From Candidatus Thioglobus sp. NP1 (GTDB lineage: Bacteria > Pseudomonadota > Gammaproteobacteria > PS1 > Pseudothioglobaceae): a stretch of DNA of 64,000 nucleotides. Below are positions 38,350 through 47,162 of this stretch, in pieces; position 1 is the stretch's first letter, and every line of letters begins with the position of its first letter. The stretch lies in NCBI RefSeq assembly GCF_003326015.1, contig NZ_CP023860.1:1-64000 (forward strand), written 5' to 3'. A program made the position numbers and the translations under genes. The notes under the pieces were generated by a model. That model searched no databases. It saw only the letters and a program-made list of their open reading frames with translations, and was not told where the DNA came from.

Positions 38350-39555
38350 ATGACTAATCTAGTGCCTCCCCATGGAAGTAAACATCTTAAAACTCTAACT
38401 ATAGAAGGAAAAGAGTTAGAAGCTGAAAAGTTTAAAGCAGATTCACTACCAAAAGTGTATTGTTCATCACGAGAGTTTGGTGATGTCATTATGCTTGGGA
38501 TTGGTGGCTTTACTCCACTAGATGGCTTTATGAACAAAGATGACTGGCAGAGTGTATGTGACAATATGGTTATGACTAATGGTATTTTTTGGCCAATTCC
38601 AATAACACTCTCATCAGATGATGAAGCTATAAATGTTGATGATGAAATATCAATTGTTTATGAAAAAAATAATGAGATTATAGCAACAATGGTTATTTCT
38701 GAAAAATATACTATTGACAAAATACATGAATGCAATAAAGTTTTCAAAACAACTGACACTGAACATCCAGGAGTTGCTTTGGTAATGGCTCAAGGTAAAT
38801 ATAATCTTGCAGGAAAGATTAAAGTTTTTACTAATGGAGGCTTTCCTAGCAAATATGGTGATCTATATATGACACCTTCTGAAACAAGAGCTTACTTTGA
38901 TGAAAAAGGTTGGTCCTCTATAGCAGCATTCCAGACTCGAAATCCAATGCATCGCTCTCATGAGTATCTCGCGAAAATTGCAATTGAAATTTGTGATGGT
39001 GTGATGATTCATTCTACATTAGGTGAGTTAAAACCAGGTGATATTCCAGCTGAAGTTCGTTCAAAAGCTATTTCAGCATTATTAGAAAATTACTTTGTTG
39101 ATAATACAGTATTGCAATCTGGCTACCCCTTAGATATGCGTTATGCAGGGCCAAGAGAGGCATTATTACATGCACTATTTAGACAAAATTATGGTTGCTC
39201 ACATTTAATTGTTGGTAGAGATCATGCAGGAGTTGGTGACTTTTATGGACCATTTGATGCACATAATATTTTTGATGAAATTCAAAATGGATTAATAACT
39301 CAGCCACTTAAAATTGACTGGACATTTTGGTGTAATAAATGTGCTGGAATGTCTAGCATGAAAACTTGCCCGCACGGTCATGAAGATAGATTGTTATTAT
39401 CAGGTTCAAAATTACGACAGCTATTAAGTGAAGACCTTGATGTGCCAGATAATTTTTCAAGACCAGAAGTATTAGAAATTCTTCGTCAATATTATGCTGG
39501 GCTCAAAGACGATGAAAAAATCAAAGTTGAAGTTAAGGGCCATTCAGCTAAATAA
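38350..39555 (+). CDS. sat: Sulfate adenylyltransferase (dissimilatory ATP sulfurylase)
   Basis: In sulfur oxidisers it runs in reverse, turning APS and pyrophosphate into ATP and sulfate. The 401 residues are of the homo-oligomeric type: nucleotide motifs [13 protein letters not shown] (about 197) and [17 protein letters not shown] (about 293), then a zinc-binding cluster [17 protein letters not shown] near 337. The cluster is typical of dissimilatory Sat and absent from the assimilatory CysDN enzyme. The start MTNLVPPHG is the usual N-terminus. It precedes aprMBA on the same strand, giving the complete indirect sulfite oxidation route. Confidence 0.96.
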   Translation: MTNLVPPHGSKHLKTLTIEGKELEAEKFKADSLPKVYCSSREFGDVIMLGIGGFTPLDGFMNKDDWQSVCDNMVMTNGIFWPIPITLSSDDEAINVDDEISIVYEKNNEIIATMVISEKYTIDKIHECNKVFKTTDTEHPGVALVMAQGKYNLAGKIKVFTNGGFPSKYGDLYMTPSETRAYFDEKGWSSIAAFQTRNPMHRSHEYLAKIAIEICDGVMIHSTLGELKPGDIPAEVRSKAISALLENYFVDNTVLQSGYPLDMRYAGPREALLHALFRQNYGCSHLIVGRDHAGVGDFYGPFDAHNIFDEIQNGLITQPLKIDWTFWCNKCAGMSSMKTCPHGHEDRLLLSGSKLRQLLSEDLDVPDNFSRPEVLEILRQYYAGLKDDEKIKVEVKGHSAK

Positions 39556-39562
39556 TTGTTTT

Positions 39563-39718
39563 ATGCGTATGAAACTTATTAAAATTAGTAATAAACAATT
39601 CTGGTCTATGAGTTATGAGTTTTCTGGTTCCATAAATATCAATACTGTTAGTTACTTATATTCTACAATTTCAATCTCGGAAAAAGTAGTGAATTTAGAA
39701 TATGAAAGCTATTCATAA
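39563..39718 (+). CDS. Possible small protein between sat and aprM
   Basis: A 51-codon frame (MRMKLIKISNKQFWSMSYEF at its start) fills most of the 190-base gap between sat and aprM, beginning 7 bases after the sat stop and ending 27 before the aprM ATG. No Shine-Dalgarno precedes it, no signal or membrane segment is seen, and I do not recognise the sequence. It may be a real small gene, a decayed gene or simply an open frame in leader RNA. Confidence 0.3.
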   Translation: MRMKLIKISNKQFWSMSYEFSGSININTVSYLYSTISISEKVVNLEYESYS

Positions 39719-39745
39719 TGCAACTAAAAAAAGGATAAATTTAAT

Positions 39746-40540
39746 ATGATTTCTATAAACCCATTTACTGAAATATCGGCCTTCATCCCAGCTATTGTTA
39801 TGCAAGTATATGTAGTCGCAATGTTTCTATTAGTAATAGGTGCAACTCTATTTGATGTTGTTCATAAGAAAAGTGCTAAATATTTTTTTAATAATTCAGT
39901 TAAAGCTAAAAAATCTGCCACTCGAAATGTAGGTTCTAGTGAAAAAGCATCAATTGCTTTTAAAACTGCAACTAATGAAGTCTTAACTTCGTCTGAATTT
40001 TGTAGCACCAGAAGACGCTTAGCTCATCTTCTCACAATGTATGGTTTTTTAATATTTGTAACTGCTACAGTAGTTATGATTTTTTTATATCCAGCCACAA
40101 GTTCAATCACACCCTCAGTATGGCCACTAGCGTGGCATTTAGGAGCTGCTATGCTTGCTGTGGGTGGTTACTGGTTCTGGTTTTTTATTCGAGTCGATGT
40201 AGCAGCTGAAGGAAATAAATGGTATAAAGTTATGCGGGCTGATTTATTTGTCCTTTCGCTTCTTGCAATGTCTACTTTCGCTTTAATTTGGTCATTCTTT
40301 CAATCGAATGGTGTTGTGGTTTGGCAAACTTTATTCTTTGGTCTTTTTATTGGTTCTAGCACTGTTCTATTTGGTGGAGTCCTATGGTCAAAGTTCGCTC
40401 ACATGTTTTATAAGCCTGCAGCAGCTTTTCAAAAGCGTGTTACTAAGGCTGATGGATCAAGAGAAAATCTTCCTGAGCCCGCTGACTTACCAGAGCAATT
40501 TGGTCTTGGAATTAAACGCGAAGCCCCTCATCACTATTAA
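39746..40540 (+). CDS. aprM: AprM, membrane anchor of APS reductase
   Basis: Membrane protein of 264 residues with five or six hydrophobic segments (about 12-35, 95-118, 130-150, 170-195, 200-225), beginning MISINPFTEISAFIP. In SUP05-type and some other sulfur oxidisers AprM replaces QmoABC as the link between APS reductase and the quinone pool. Histidines within or near helices could bind haem or quinone, but this is not proven. AAGGA precedes the ATG. It is directly followed by aprB and aprA, which is what identifies it. Confidence 0.88.
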   Translation: MISINPFTEISAFIPAIVMQVYVVAMFLLVIGATLFDVVHKKSAKYFFNNSVKAKKSATRNVGSSEKASIAFKTATNEVLTSSEFCSTRRRLAHLLTMYGFLIFVTATVVMIFLYPATSSITPSVWPLAWHLGAAMLAVGGYWFWFFIRVDVAAEGNKWYKVMRADLFVLSLLAMSTFALIWSFFQSNGVVVWQTLFFGLFIGSSTVLFGGVLWSKFAHMFYKPAAAFQKRVTKADGSRENLPEPADLPEQFGLGIKREAPHHY

Positions 40541-40563
40541 ATTAATTATTCGGAGATAAACTT

Positions 40564-41034
40564 ATGCCAACTTTTGTATACATGACTAGATGCGACGGCT
40601 GTGGACACTGTGTAGATATTTGTCCATCAGATATTATGCACATCGACAAGACTATTCGACGTGCAGTAAATATAGAGCCAAACTTTTGCTGGGAGTGTTA
40701 TTCATGTGTGAAAGCATGCCCTCAAAATGCAATTGATGTAAGAGGTTATGCTGACTTTGCTCCAATGGGACACAGCGTGAGGGTTCTTCGTGAAGAGGAA
40801 AAAGGATCTATATCTTGGAAAATTAAATTTAGAGATGGTCGTGAGAAAAACTTTGTATCTCCAATTACAACAAAACCATGGGGAGAGAATATTCCGAAAC
40901 TTGCAGATATGGAAGTTCCAGATCAAGCAGCGCTTGATTCTCAACTACTATGCTTTGAACCTGATGCTCTTAATATTGAAACAGGTCTACCAGTCATTAA
41001 TAAAGACAAACTGAAAGAGGGAGTCTACTACTAA
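40564..41034 (+). CDS. aprB: Adenylylsulfate reductase subunit beta
   Basis: Iron-sulfur subunit of 156 residues. Two [4Fe-4S] ligand sets are seen: CDGCGHCVDICP (from residue 10) and CWECYSCVKACP (from about 42). The C-terminal half (after residue 70) is the tail that wraps around AprA. It carries electrons from the FAD of AprA to the membrane partner. GGAG precedes the ATG, and its stop overlaps the aprA start by one base (TAATG). Confidence 0.96.
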   Translation: MPTFVYMTRCDGCGHCVDICPSDIMHIDKTIRRAVNIEPNFCWECYSCVKACPQNAIDVRGYADFAPMGHSVRVLREEEKGSISWKIKFRDGREKNFVSPITTKPWGENIPKLADMEVPDQAALDSQLLCFEPDALNIETGLPVINKDKLKEGVYY

Positions 41035-42869
41035 TGGGTAAAAGAAAAACAGTCTGGGAAGATTGCGACATTTTAGTTATTGGTGGAGGAATGGCTGGAA
41101 CTGGTGCTTCTTATGAAGCGAGGTACTGGGGCCGTGATATGAGAATTATTTGTGCAGAAAAAGCAAACATTGATCGAAGTGGTGCAGTTGCTCAAGGATT
41201 GTATGCAATTAACTGCTATATGGGAATGCAGTGGGATGAAAACCAACCTGAAGACCATGTTCGATATGCGCGAAATGACTTAATGGGATTAGTCCGTGAA
41301 GACCTCGCTTTTGATATGGCTCGACATGTTGACTCTGCTGTACATAAGTTTGAAGAATGGGGACTACCCATTATGAGGAATGAAGAGAATGGACGTTACC
41401 AGCGTGAAGGTAAATGGCAAATAATGATTCATGGAGAAAGCTATAAGCCTATTGTTGCAGAAGCAGCTCGTAAATCAGTAGATAAAATATATAACCGAAT
41501 CATGATTACACATCTTTTAATGGATGAAGCTAAGGAAAATAGAGTTGGTGGAGCAGTTGGCTTTAATTGCCGTACTGGTGATTACCATGTTTTTCGTGCA
41601 AAAGCAGTAATTGTAGGAGCAGGTGGTGCCTCTCATATCTTCAAGCCTCGTTCAGTAGGTGAAGGAATGGGAAGAACTTGGTATGCTCCATGGAGTAGTG
41701 GTTCAGCCTATGCGCTTCCAATTCAGGTAGGTGCCAAAATGACACAGATGGAAAACCGAATTGTGTTAACGAGATTTAAAGATGGCTATGGGCCAGTTGG
41801 TGCCTATTTTCTCCATCTTAAAACATACACTCAAAATACTTACGGTGAAGAGTACGAATCTAAATGGTATGAACATACTAAAGCCATGGTTGGTGAATAT
41901 ATTGATCACACGCCAACGCCTACATGTTTACGAAATCATGCGTTTATAGAGGAAGTTAAAGCTGGTAGAGGTCCAATTCATATGGTTACTATGGAAGCCT
42001 TTCAAGATCCGCACCTTGAAGTAATTGGGTGGGAAAACTTCTTAGGAATGACAGTTGGTCAAGCTGTTGTTTGGGCTTCTCAAAATATTGATCCTAAATA
42101 TACTAATCCTGAACTAACTACATCTGAACCTTACGTAATGGGATCTCATGCTACCTGCTCTGGTGCATGGGTTAGTGGTCCTGAAGATATTTCTCCACCT
42201 GAGTACTTCTGGGGATACAATCGAATGCTAACTGTTGAAGGCCTCTTTGGTGCTGGTGATACTGTTGGTGGAACTGCTCATAAATTTTCCTCAGGCTCTT
42301 TTACTGAAGGGAGGATAGCCGCAAAAGCAGCTGTTAAATATATCCAAGATATGGGTGATGATAAGATTCAAGTTAGTAATAAACAATGTGATGATCTGAA
42401 AGAGATTATTTATAAACCATTAGAAAACTATACAGTGGGTCGTAATGAAATTACTGCTGGAACAGTATCACCAAGTTATATATTGCCTATTCAAGGACTT
42501 CAACGTCTTGAAAAAATAATGGATGAATATTGTGGTGGTATTGGTGTTAACTATATGACAAATGGAAACCTACTTAAAAAGTGTATTGAACTATTAGAAA
42601 TATTGCAAGAAGATCTTGAGCATATTGGTGCTGAAGACCTTCATCAGCTAATGCGTGGATGGGAATTAAGGCATCGTACAATTACTTCAGAATGTGTTGC
42701 ACAGCATACATTATTTCGGGAAGAAACACGCTGGCCAGGATACTACTATAGAGGAGATCACATGAAACTAGATGATGAGAATTGGCATTGTTTAACTGTT
42801 TCTAGACGTGATCCAAAAACTGCTAAATGGACTTTGGAAAAAGCGCCTCTTTATCATATAGTTGATTAG
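41034..42869 (+). CDS. aprA: Adenylylsulfate reductase subunit alpha
   Basis: FAD subunit of 611 residues that, in oxidisers, condenses sulfite with AMP to APS. The dinucleotide-binding motif VIGGGMAGTGASYEARYWG (about 15-33) opens the fumarate-reductase-like fold. GAGGASHIFKPRSVGEG and GAGDTVGGTAHKFSSG are the further FAD segments. The helical C-terminal domain carries RGWELRHRTITSE and EETRWPGYYYRGDH, typical of AprA. A strong AGAGGGAG stretch lies upstream. Confidence 0.97.
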   Translation: MGKRKTVWEDCDILVIGGGMAGTGASYEARYWGRDMRIICAEKANIDRSGAVAQGLYAINCYMGMQWDENQPEDHVRYARNDLMGLVREDLAFDMARHVDSAVHKFEEWGLPIMRNEENGRYQREGKWQIMIHGESYKPIVAEAARKSVDKIYNRIMITHLLMDEAKENRVGGAVGFNCRTGDYHVFRAKAVIVGAGGASHIFKPRSVGEGMGRTWYAPWSSGSAYALPIQVGAKMTQMENRIVLTRFKDGYGPVGAYFLHLKTYTQNTYGEEYESKWYEHTKAMVGEYIDHTPTPTCLRNHAFIEEVKAGRGPIHMVTMEAFQDPHLEVIGWENFLGMTVGQAVVWASQNIDPKYTNPELTTSEPYVMGSHATCSGAWVSGPEDISPPEYFWGYNRMLTVEGLFGAGDTVGGTAHKFSSGSFTEGRIAAKAAVKYIQDMGDDKIQVSNKQCDDLKEIIYKPLENYTVGRNEITAGTVSPSYILPIQGLQRLEKIMDEYCGGIGVNYMTNGNLLKKCIELLEILQEDLEHIGAEDLHQLMRGWELRHRTITSECVAQHTLFREETRWPGYYYRGDHMKLDDENWHCLTVSRRDPKTAKWTLEKAPLYHIVD

Positions 42870-42971
42870 TCAAATTTAAAGTTTTTAGAACTGGGTCTCA
42901 ATTTGTAACCCCAACAATAAAGCTATAGATTATTATAAAATCCAAACTTAAAAAACTACTAGGTGAACTAA

Positions 42972-43322
42972 ATGAATCTTCTTGAGAAAACTAATGAAGA
43001 AATACTTGAAATTGCTGATCCCTTAATGGATGAGTTAGTTGCATCATCGAACAAGCGAGATTATCTAGGCTTTATTAAAAACTTTTCAAAAGAAATGTTG
43101 ATGGGTGCAAATGAGATTGAAATGGGAAAGCAATGGACTAAAAATAAAATGTTATCAAGCTTATCTATTGAAAGAGAGTTCCTAGGCTGTCTTAGAAGAG
43201 GAGAATATGTTTCAGTCCTATATAAACAAACCAGCGATGAAGTTCCTGGAGAATTTTTAGGTCGACTTGTTCTTGGTATTCAAGACTCTGAAGTCAAAAT
43301 ATTTGGTGCAACTATTTTTTAA
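42972..43322 (+). CDS. Small conserved-looking protein of unknown function downstream of aprA
   Basis: A 116-residue soluble protein without signal peptide or cysteine motifs (one Cys). The first half is helical and acidic (EEILEIADPLMDELVASSNK), the second half predicted beta-strand (GRLVLGIQDSEVKIFGATIF). The helix-then-sheet layout resembles small NTF2/cystatin-like folds, but I cannot assign a family. It lies 102 bases after aprA on the same strand, with an AGGTGA stretch 4 bases before the ATG, and is followed by an FKBP gene. Confidence 0.7.
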   Translation: MNLLEKTNEEILEIADPLMDELVASSNKRDYLGFIKNFSKEMLMGANEIEMGKQWTKNKMLSSLSIEREFLGCLRRGEYVSVLYKQTSDEVPGEFLGRLVLGIQDSEVKIFGATIF

Positions 43323-43382
43323 CACCTCTATAAATTTGTTGAATATACATCTGTCTATTCAATTTATTAAACTAATAAACAT

Positions 43383-43853
43383 ATGAGTGAAATAATCTCC
43401 ATAAACAAATTTGTTGAACTAACTTACCGAATTATAGATCAGTCTAATGGTGAAGTTATAGAGCAGGTTGAAGAGCCATTAGGTTATGTTCAGGGAGATA
43501 ACTCATTATTATTTAATCAAGTAACCAAAGAGCTTGAAGGTAAATGTGTAGGTGATGAAGTAGAAATTTTACTAAAAGCAGAAGATGCATTTGGAAAAAA
43601 AGCTGATGAACTAATTTTTACTGACGATATTGATAATGTACCAATGGAGTATAGACACATAGGCGCTAACGTAACGATGCAGAATGATAAGGGTGGAACT
43701 AAAGATTTTGTTGTCTCAAATATTGAAAATGGCAAACTTACAATAGATGGAAATCATCCACTTGCGGGTAAAGATATCATTTTTTTTGTAGAGGTTCTAT
43801 CGATTCGTGATGCAACAGCTGATGAGATTATTGAAGGTGGCTCGATAGACTAA
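43383..43853 (+). CDS. FKBP-type peptidyl-prolyl isomerase (SlyD-like)
   Basis: Prolyl isomerase/chaperone of 156 residues. An FKBP half-domain (FVELTYRIIDQSNGEVIEQ) is interrupted by an insert-in-flap domain (about 70-125; GKKADELIFTDDIDNVPMEY), then closes with GNHPLAGKDIIFFVEVLSI. This is the SlyD/FkpB layout. The histidine- and cysteine-rich metal-binding tail of E. coli SlyD is absent, so a nickel role is unlikely. It converges with a phosphodiesterase gene 12 bases away. Confidence 0.9.
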   Translation: MSEIISINKFVELTYRIIDQSNGEVIEQVEEPLGYVQGDNSLLFNQVTKELEGKCVGDEVEILLKAEDAFGKKADELIFTDDIDNVPMEYRHIGANVTMQNDKGGTKDFVVSNIENGKLTIDGNHPLAGKDIIFFVEVLSIRDATADEIIEGGSID

Positions 43854-43865
43854 TTAGTTGTAAAT

Positions 43866-44354
43866 TCAAGAAAAAATATCATCATAAACATGTGACTTAA
43901 TGTTCCACTCATCTTGATTTTCAATTGTAAGTAGAAGACATCTTGCTCCACCATAATTTCTTACTGGGCCAGCAGATCCAGGATTTATAACCCAAGGCGA
44001 TTGCTTGTCATCTATTACCTGCACATGAGTGTGGCCATAGACAATAGCTTTTGCCTCTGGATGTGTGGCCCTCAGTGAATCATGACTTGGCTCATAATGC
44101 CCATGCATATGGCCATGCTCAACAACAATCTTTCCACCAGGTAACTCTAGACTTTCAATATCACTAAGTGAGACTATATGCCCATCATTATTCCCTCTAA
44201 CAGCAAGCATCCTTTGTCTGGGATTAATTTGTTCTAAAGAGTCCTCTTCCATTACATCACCAGCATGAATGACATAATCACAGTCATTCATAAGCTCTAT
44301 AATTCTTGGATGAATTGTTCCATGGGTGTCTGAGAGAATACCAACCTTAATCAC
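43866..44354 (-). CDS. YfcE/MJ0936-type metallophosphoesterase
   Basis: Small phosphodiesterase of 162 residues with the calcineurin-like metal ligands in order: GILSDTHG (Asp, His), HAGDVM, RGNNDGH, EHGHMHG and YGHTHVQ. Relatives hydrolyse bis-p-nitrophenyl phosphate and similar model substrates; the natural substrate is unknown. The start is a GTG overlapping the argG stop by one base, so it is the last gene of the argG operon. Confidence 0.9.
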   Translation of the reverse strand: MIKVGILSDTHGTIHPRIIELMNDCDYVIHAGDVMEEDSLEQINPRQRMLAVRGNNDGHIVSLSDIESLELPGGKIVVEHGHMHGHYEPSHDSLRATHPEAKAIVYGHTHVQVIDDKQSPWVINPGSAGPVRNYGGARCLLLTIENQDEWNIKSHVYDDIFS

Positions 44355-45550
44355 TATTGAAGTGACTTAAGTCTAAGTCGAAGCGCATTAAGTTTTATAA
44401 AACCTTCAGCATCTTTTTGATTATAGGCACCATCATCATCTTCAAAGGTTGCAATTTTTTCACTGAATAAGCTTTTATTAGATTTACGACCGACTATTGA
44501 AACATTACCTTTATAAAGCTTTACTCTCACAGTACCAGTAACATTTTCTTGAGAAGCATCAATAGCAGCTTGCATCATTTCACGTTCTGGAGCAAACCAA
44601 AAACCGTTATAAATAAGTTTTGCATATTTTGGCATTAGTTCATCTTTCAGGTGAGCAGCTTCACGATCTAAAGTCAAAGATTCAATTGCTCGATGAGCTT
44701 TCAACATGACCGTTCCTGCTGGCGTTTCATAACAACCTCGAGACTTCATACCAACAAAACGGTTTTCAACAATATCAAGCCTGCCAATACCATGAGCACC
44801 TGCAAGCTGATTAAGCTCTTCCATAATCTGCGCTGGCGACAATGAATTCCCATTAATTGCAGTAATATCGCCTTTTTCATAACTTAATTCTAAATATTCA
44901 GCATTATCAGGTGCTTCTTCTGGTGATACTGTCCATCGCCACATATCATCTTCAGGTTCTTTCCAAGGATCTTCTAAGAGATCACCTTCATAAGAAATAT
45001 GGAGAAGATTAGCATCCATTGAATAAGGAGACTTTTTTGATTGTTTTTTATATTCAACCTCTATATTATGCTCTTTCGCATAACTCATTAAACTTTCACG
45101 AGAAGATAAATCCCATTCGCGCCAAGGAGCAATAATTTGAATATCAGCATTAATAGCATAGGCATTAAGTTCAAACCTAACCTGATCATTTCCTTTTCCA
45201 GTAGCGCCATGAGAAATCGCATCAGCACCAACTGCTTGAGCAATTTCAACGAGTCGCTTAGAGATAAGTGGCCTTGCAATAGATGTACCTAAAAGGTACT
45301 CCCCCTCATAAATAGCGTTAGCACGAAACATAGGAAAAACAAAATCCCTTGCAAATTCTTCTCGCAAATCTTCTATATAAATTTCCTTTATCCCCATTGC
45401 AACAGCTTTCAACCTTGCAGGTTCAACCTCTTCACCTTGTCCAATGTCTGCAGTAAAAGTAACAACTTCACAGTTATAAGTCTCTTGCAACCATTTAGCA
45501 ATAATGCTAGTGTCTAATCCACCAGAGTAAGCTAAAACAACTTTATTCAT
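44354..45550 (-). CDS. argG: Argininosuccinate synthase
   Basis: Joins citrulline and aspartate with ATP in arginine synthesis, 398 residues. The PP-loop motif [15 protein letters not shown] is at 7-21, and [15 protein letters not shown] near 115 binds citrulline. The sequence is complete and of the short (type I) class. It overlaps the DUF2914 gene by one base (TAATG) and the phosphodiesterase gene by one base. argH is not in the window. Confidence 0.97.
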   Translation of the reverse strand: MNKVVLAYSGGLDTSIIAKWLQETYNCEVVTFTADIGQGEEVEPARLKAVAMGIKEIYIEDLREEFARDFVFPMFRANAIYEGEYLLGTSIARPLISKRLVEIAQAVGADAISHGATGKGNDQVRFELNAYAINADIQIIAPWREWDLSSRESLMSYAKEHNIEVEYKKQSKKSPYSMDANLLHISYEGDLLEDPWKEPEDDMWRWTVSPEEAPDNAEYLELSYEKGDITAINGNSLSPAQIMEELNQLAGAHGIGRLDIVENRFVGMKSRGCYETPAGTVMLKAHRAIESLTLDREAAHLKDELMPKYAKLIYNGFWFAPEREMMQAAIDASQENVTGTVRVKLYKGNVSIVGRKSNKSLFSEKIATFEDDDGAYNQKDAEGFIKLNALRLRLKSLQ

Positions 45551-45942
45551 TATTTCTCAATATAGTTAAATTCTTTTTCGTAAAGCAATTCACTGTTATC
45601 AGCAAAGACTTGAACCTTCCATTTTCCTAGCCAGGTATACCAAAGATTTTTTGATGACCAAACTCTCCAACGTGGCCCCTTAACATCAAATGAAATACTA
45701 GCCATAACTTTATCATTATAAATCCAGCGATGAATAACAGTTTGGCCTTGCAGATTTCGTAAATTTGTAAAAAAGTAGATTTTACCCAAAGAATTATCAA
45801 GTTCTTCAACAATATTAATAGGGGTCCTATCAATAACATCTATAGCAAACTCTGCATTTGAAATATTCTGATGAGGCCACTCATCTGCTAATCCATTAAC
45901 TGATATTAAAAAACAAAATAATAGTACTACTATTTTTTTCAT
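45550..45942 (-). CDS. Secreted DUF2914-family protein
   Basis: A 130-residue protein with a clear signal peptide ([21 protein letters not shown]), so probably periplasmic. The mature part is beta-rich with tryptophans ([20 protein letters not shown], then [13 protein letters not shown]), the pattern of DUF2914 proteins, whose function is unknown. It directly abuts ycgN (TAAATG) and overlaps argG. Confidence 0.82.
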   Translation of the reverse strand: MKKIVVLLFCFLISVNGLADEWPHQNISNAEFAIDVIDRTPINIVEELDNSLGKIYFFTNLRNLQGQTVIHRWIYNDKVMASISFDVKGPRWRVWSSKNLWYTWLGKWKVQVFADNSELLYEKEFNYIEK

Positions 45943-46392
45943 TTAATCCACCCAAGTTATAACATGTTCGAATAATTGATCATTTGAAACAACATCATCT
46001 CTATAAGTTCGGCCCCTCACAGAAATACCTGCTAAATGAACACTTTCCCTGTTACCACTAACCAAAGGGTGCCAGACAGGTAAATCTTTACCCTCATATA
46101 TTAACCGATATGCACATGTACTAGGAAGCCAATTAAATTTTTCTCCCCAATTGGGCTTAATACTTAAACAGTCTGAAACAAAACTTTGACGATCTTCATA
46201 GTGAGGACAAGTACACTCTTCTTCATCTAAATAGTGACATGCAACATCTGTAAAATATATCTTTCCAGAGTCGTCATCTTCTAATTTATGAAGACAGCAG
46301 CGCCCACATCCATCGCAAAGCGACTCCCATTCTTCAGAACTCATCTGATGTAAGGTTTTAGATTTCCAGAAGGGTTTTTTTAATATTTTCAA
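45943..46392 (-). CDS. ycgN: YcgN-type cysteine-cluster protein (UPF0260)
   Basis: A 149-residue protein with the cysteine cluster CDGCGRCCLHKL (from about residue 27) plus further cysteines at about 52, 60 and 62 (YLDEEECTCPHYE), likely an Fe-S or zinc site. The family is widespread in proteobacteria and its role is unclear. The conserved N-terminus FWKSKTLHQMSSEEWESL aligns with E. coli YcgN. The start is a TTG (no ATG upstream in frame) without a good Shine-Dalgarno. The 5' end is partly duplicated on the far side of the neighbouring oxidoreductase gene. Confidence 0.9.
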   Translation of the reverse strand: MKILKKPFWKSKTLHQMSSEEWESLCDGCGRCCLHKLEDDDSGKIYFTDVACHYLDEEECTCPHYEDRQSFVSDCLSIKPNWGEKFNWLPSTCAYRLIYEGKDLPVWHPLVSGNRESVHLAGISVRGRTYRDDVVSNDQLFEHVITWVD

Positions 46393-46442
46393 TTTGTTTT
46401 ATAAAATGTAATTAACTGGGCTGCCTATTAATATTATTTTAA

Positions 46443-47048
46443 TTATAGACTCCTTGCTAGTTTTCTAACAGCTTCCATATGATTGTCAAAAACATCCTTT
46501 TTCATATTAGGAAGAACGGAATAGAATCTAATATATTTTGTTTTTAAACCACCTAATTGAAACACAGATTTTTTAAGTCTTCTAAAAGGAATATTATCAA
46601 AAAATGAAAAGTTCCAATAACTCACCATAGGCCCTCCATAACTTATTGAAACAATACCTAGTTTACCTTTCATTGCTCCGGGGACTGGAAAACCATAATT
46701 TTTAAAATATTTACTATCAGCAAACACCGACCTATAAGAGAAAAACCATTTAGGATGAAGCACCCAATCTATCCAATTTTCTAGAATACTGTTAAGTCTT
46801 AAATTATGACATGCCCCAATCAAAAACATAACATCGCTTGATTCAAGTCTTTCTCTGTAGTCTAAAACGAGCTGTGGTGGGGGGTTAATATTCGTGTTAT
46901 AGAATGGAAGTTGATTTTTTTCTTCAAACAAATTAACAAGATCTACTGCATGACCGCATTGTTTTGCCTCATCAATAAAAGTATCTCTGACTGCTGAATT
47001 AAAAGAATCACTTGTATTATGATGGCCGTAAGCAATAAATATTTTCAA
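46443..47048 (-). CDS. NAD(P)H oxidoreductase, flavodoxin-like fold (KefF/MdaB type)
   Basis: FMN-dependent quinone or nitro reductase-type protein of 201 residues: start KIFIAYGHHNTSDSFNSAV, central VMFLIGACHNLRLNSILENW, and KWFFSYRSVF with GKLGIVSISYGGP typical of the Flavodoxin_2 family. A frame from an ATG at 47066 exists, but AGGAGG (47055-47060) stands 6 bases before the TTG at 47048, and KIFIAYG is the family's normal N-terminus, so the TTG start is preferred. It is bracketed by two copies of the ycgN 5' region, as if inserted between epmA and ycgN. Confidence 0.85.
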   Translation of the reverse strand: MKIFIAYGHHNTSDSFNSAVRDTFIDEAKQCGHAVDLVNLFEEKNQLPFYNTNINPPPQLVLDYRERLESSDVMFLIGACHNLRLNSILENWIDWVLHPKWFFSYRSVFADSKYFKNYGFPVPGAMKGKLGIVSISYGGPMVSYWNFSFFDNIPFRRLKKSVFQLGGLKTKYIRFYSVLPNMKKDVFDNHMEAVRKLARSL

Positions 47049-47058
47049 TCCAAACCTC

Positions 47059-47113
47059 CTATCCATTAATTTCAGGATTCATCTGATATAAAGTTCTAGC
47101 TTTCCAAATTATT
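47059..47113 (-). pseudogene. Relic of the 5' end of a ycgN copy
   Basis: Read on the minus strand this stretch encodes IWKARTLYQMNPEING then a stop, closely resembling the YcgN N-terminus FWKSKTLHQMSSEEW. At DNA level, 38 bases (47071-47108) match 46333-46370 in the intact ycgN with about seven differences in the same frame. It has no start codon and its end has become the ribosome binding site of the oxidoreductase gene. It is evidence of a duplication or insertion event. Confidence 0.7.
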
Positions 47114-47162
47114 TCTTTAAAGTCCTTTTTTAAATAATGCTTATATTAATTTTTAAAGGTAA

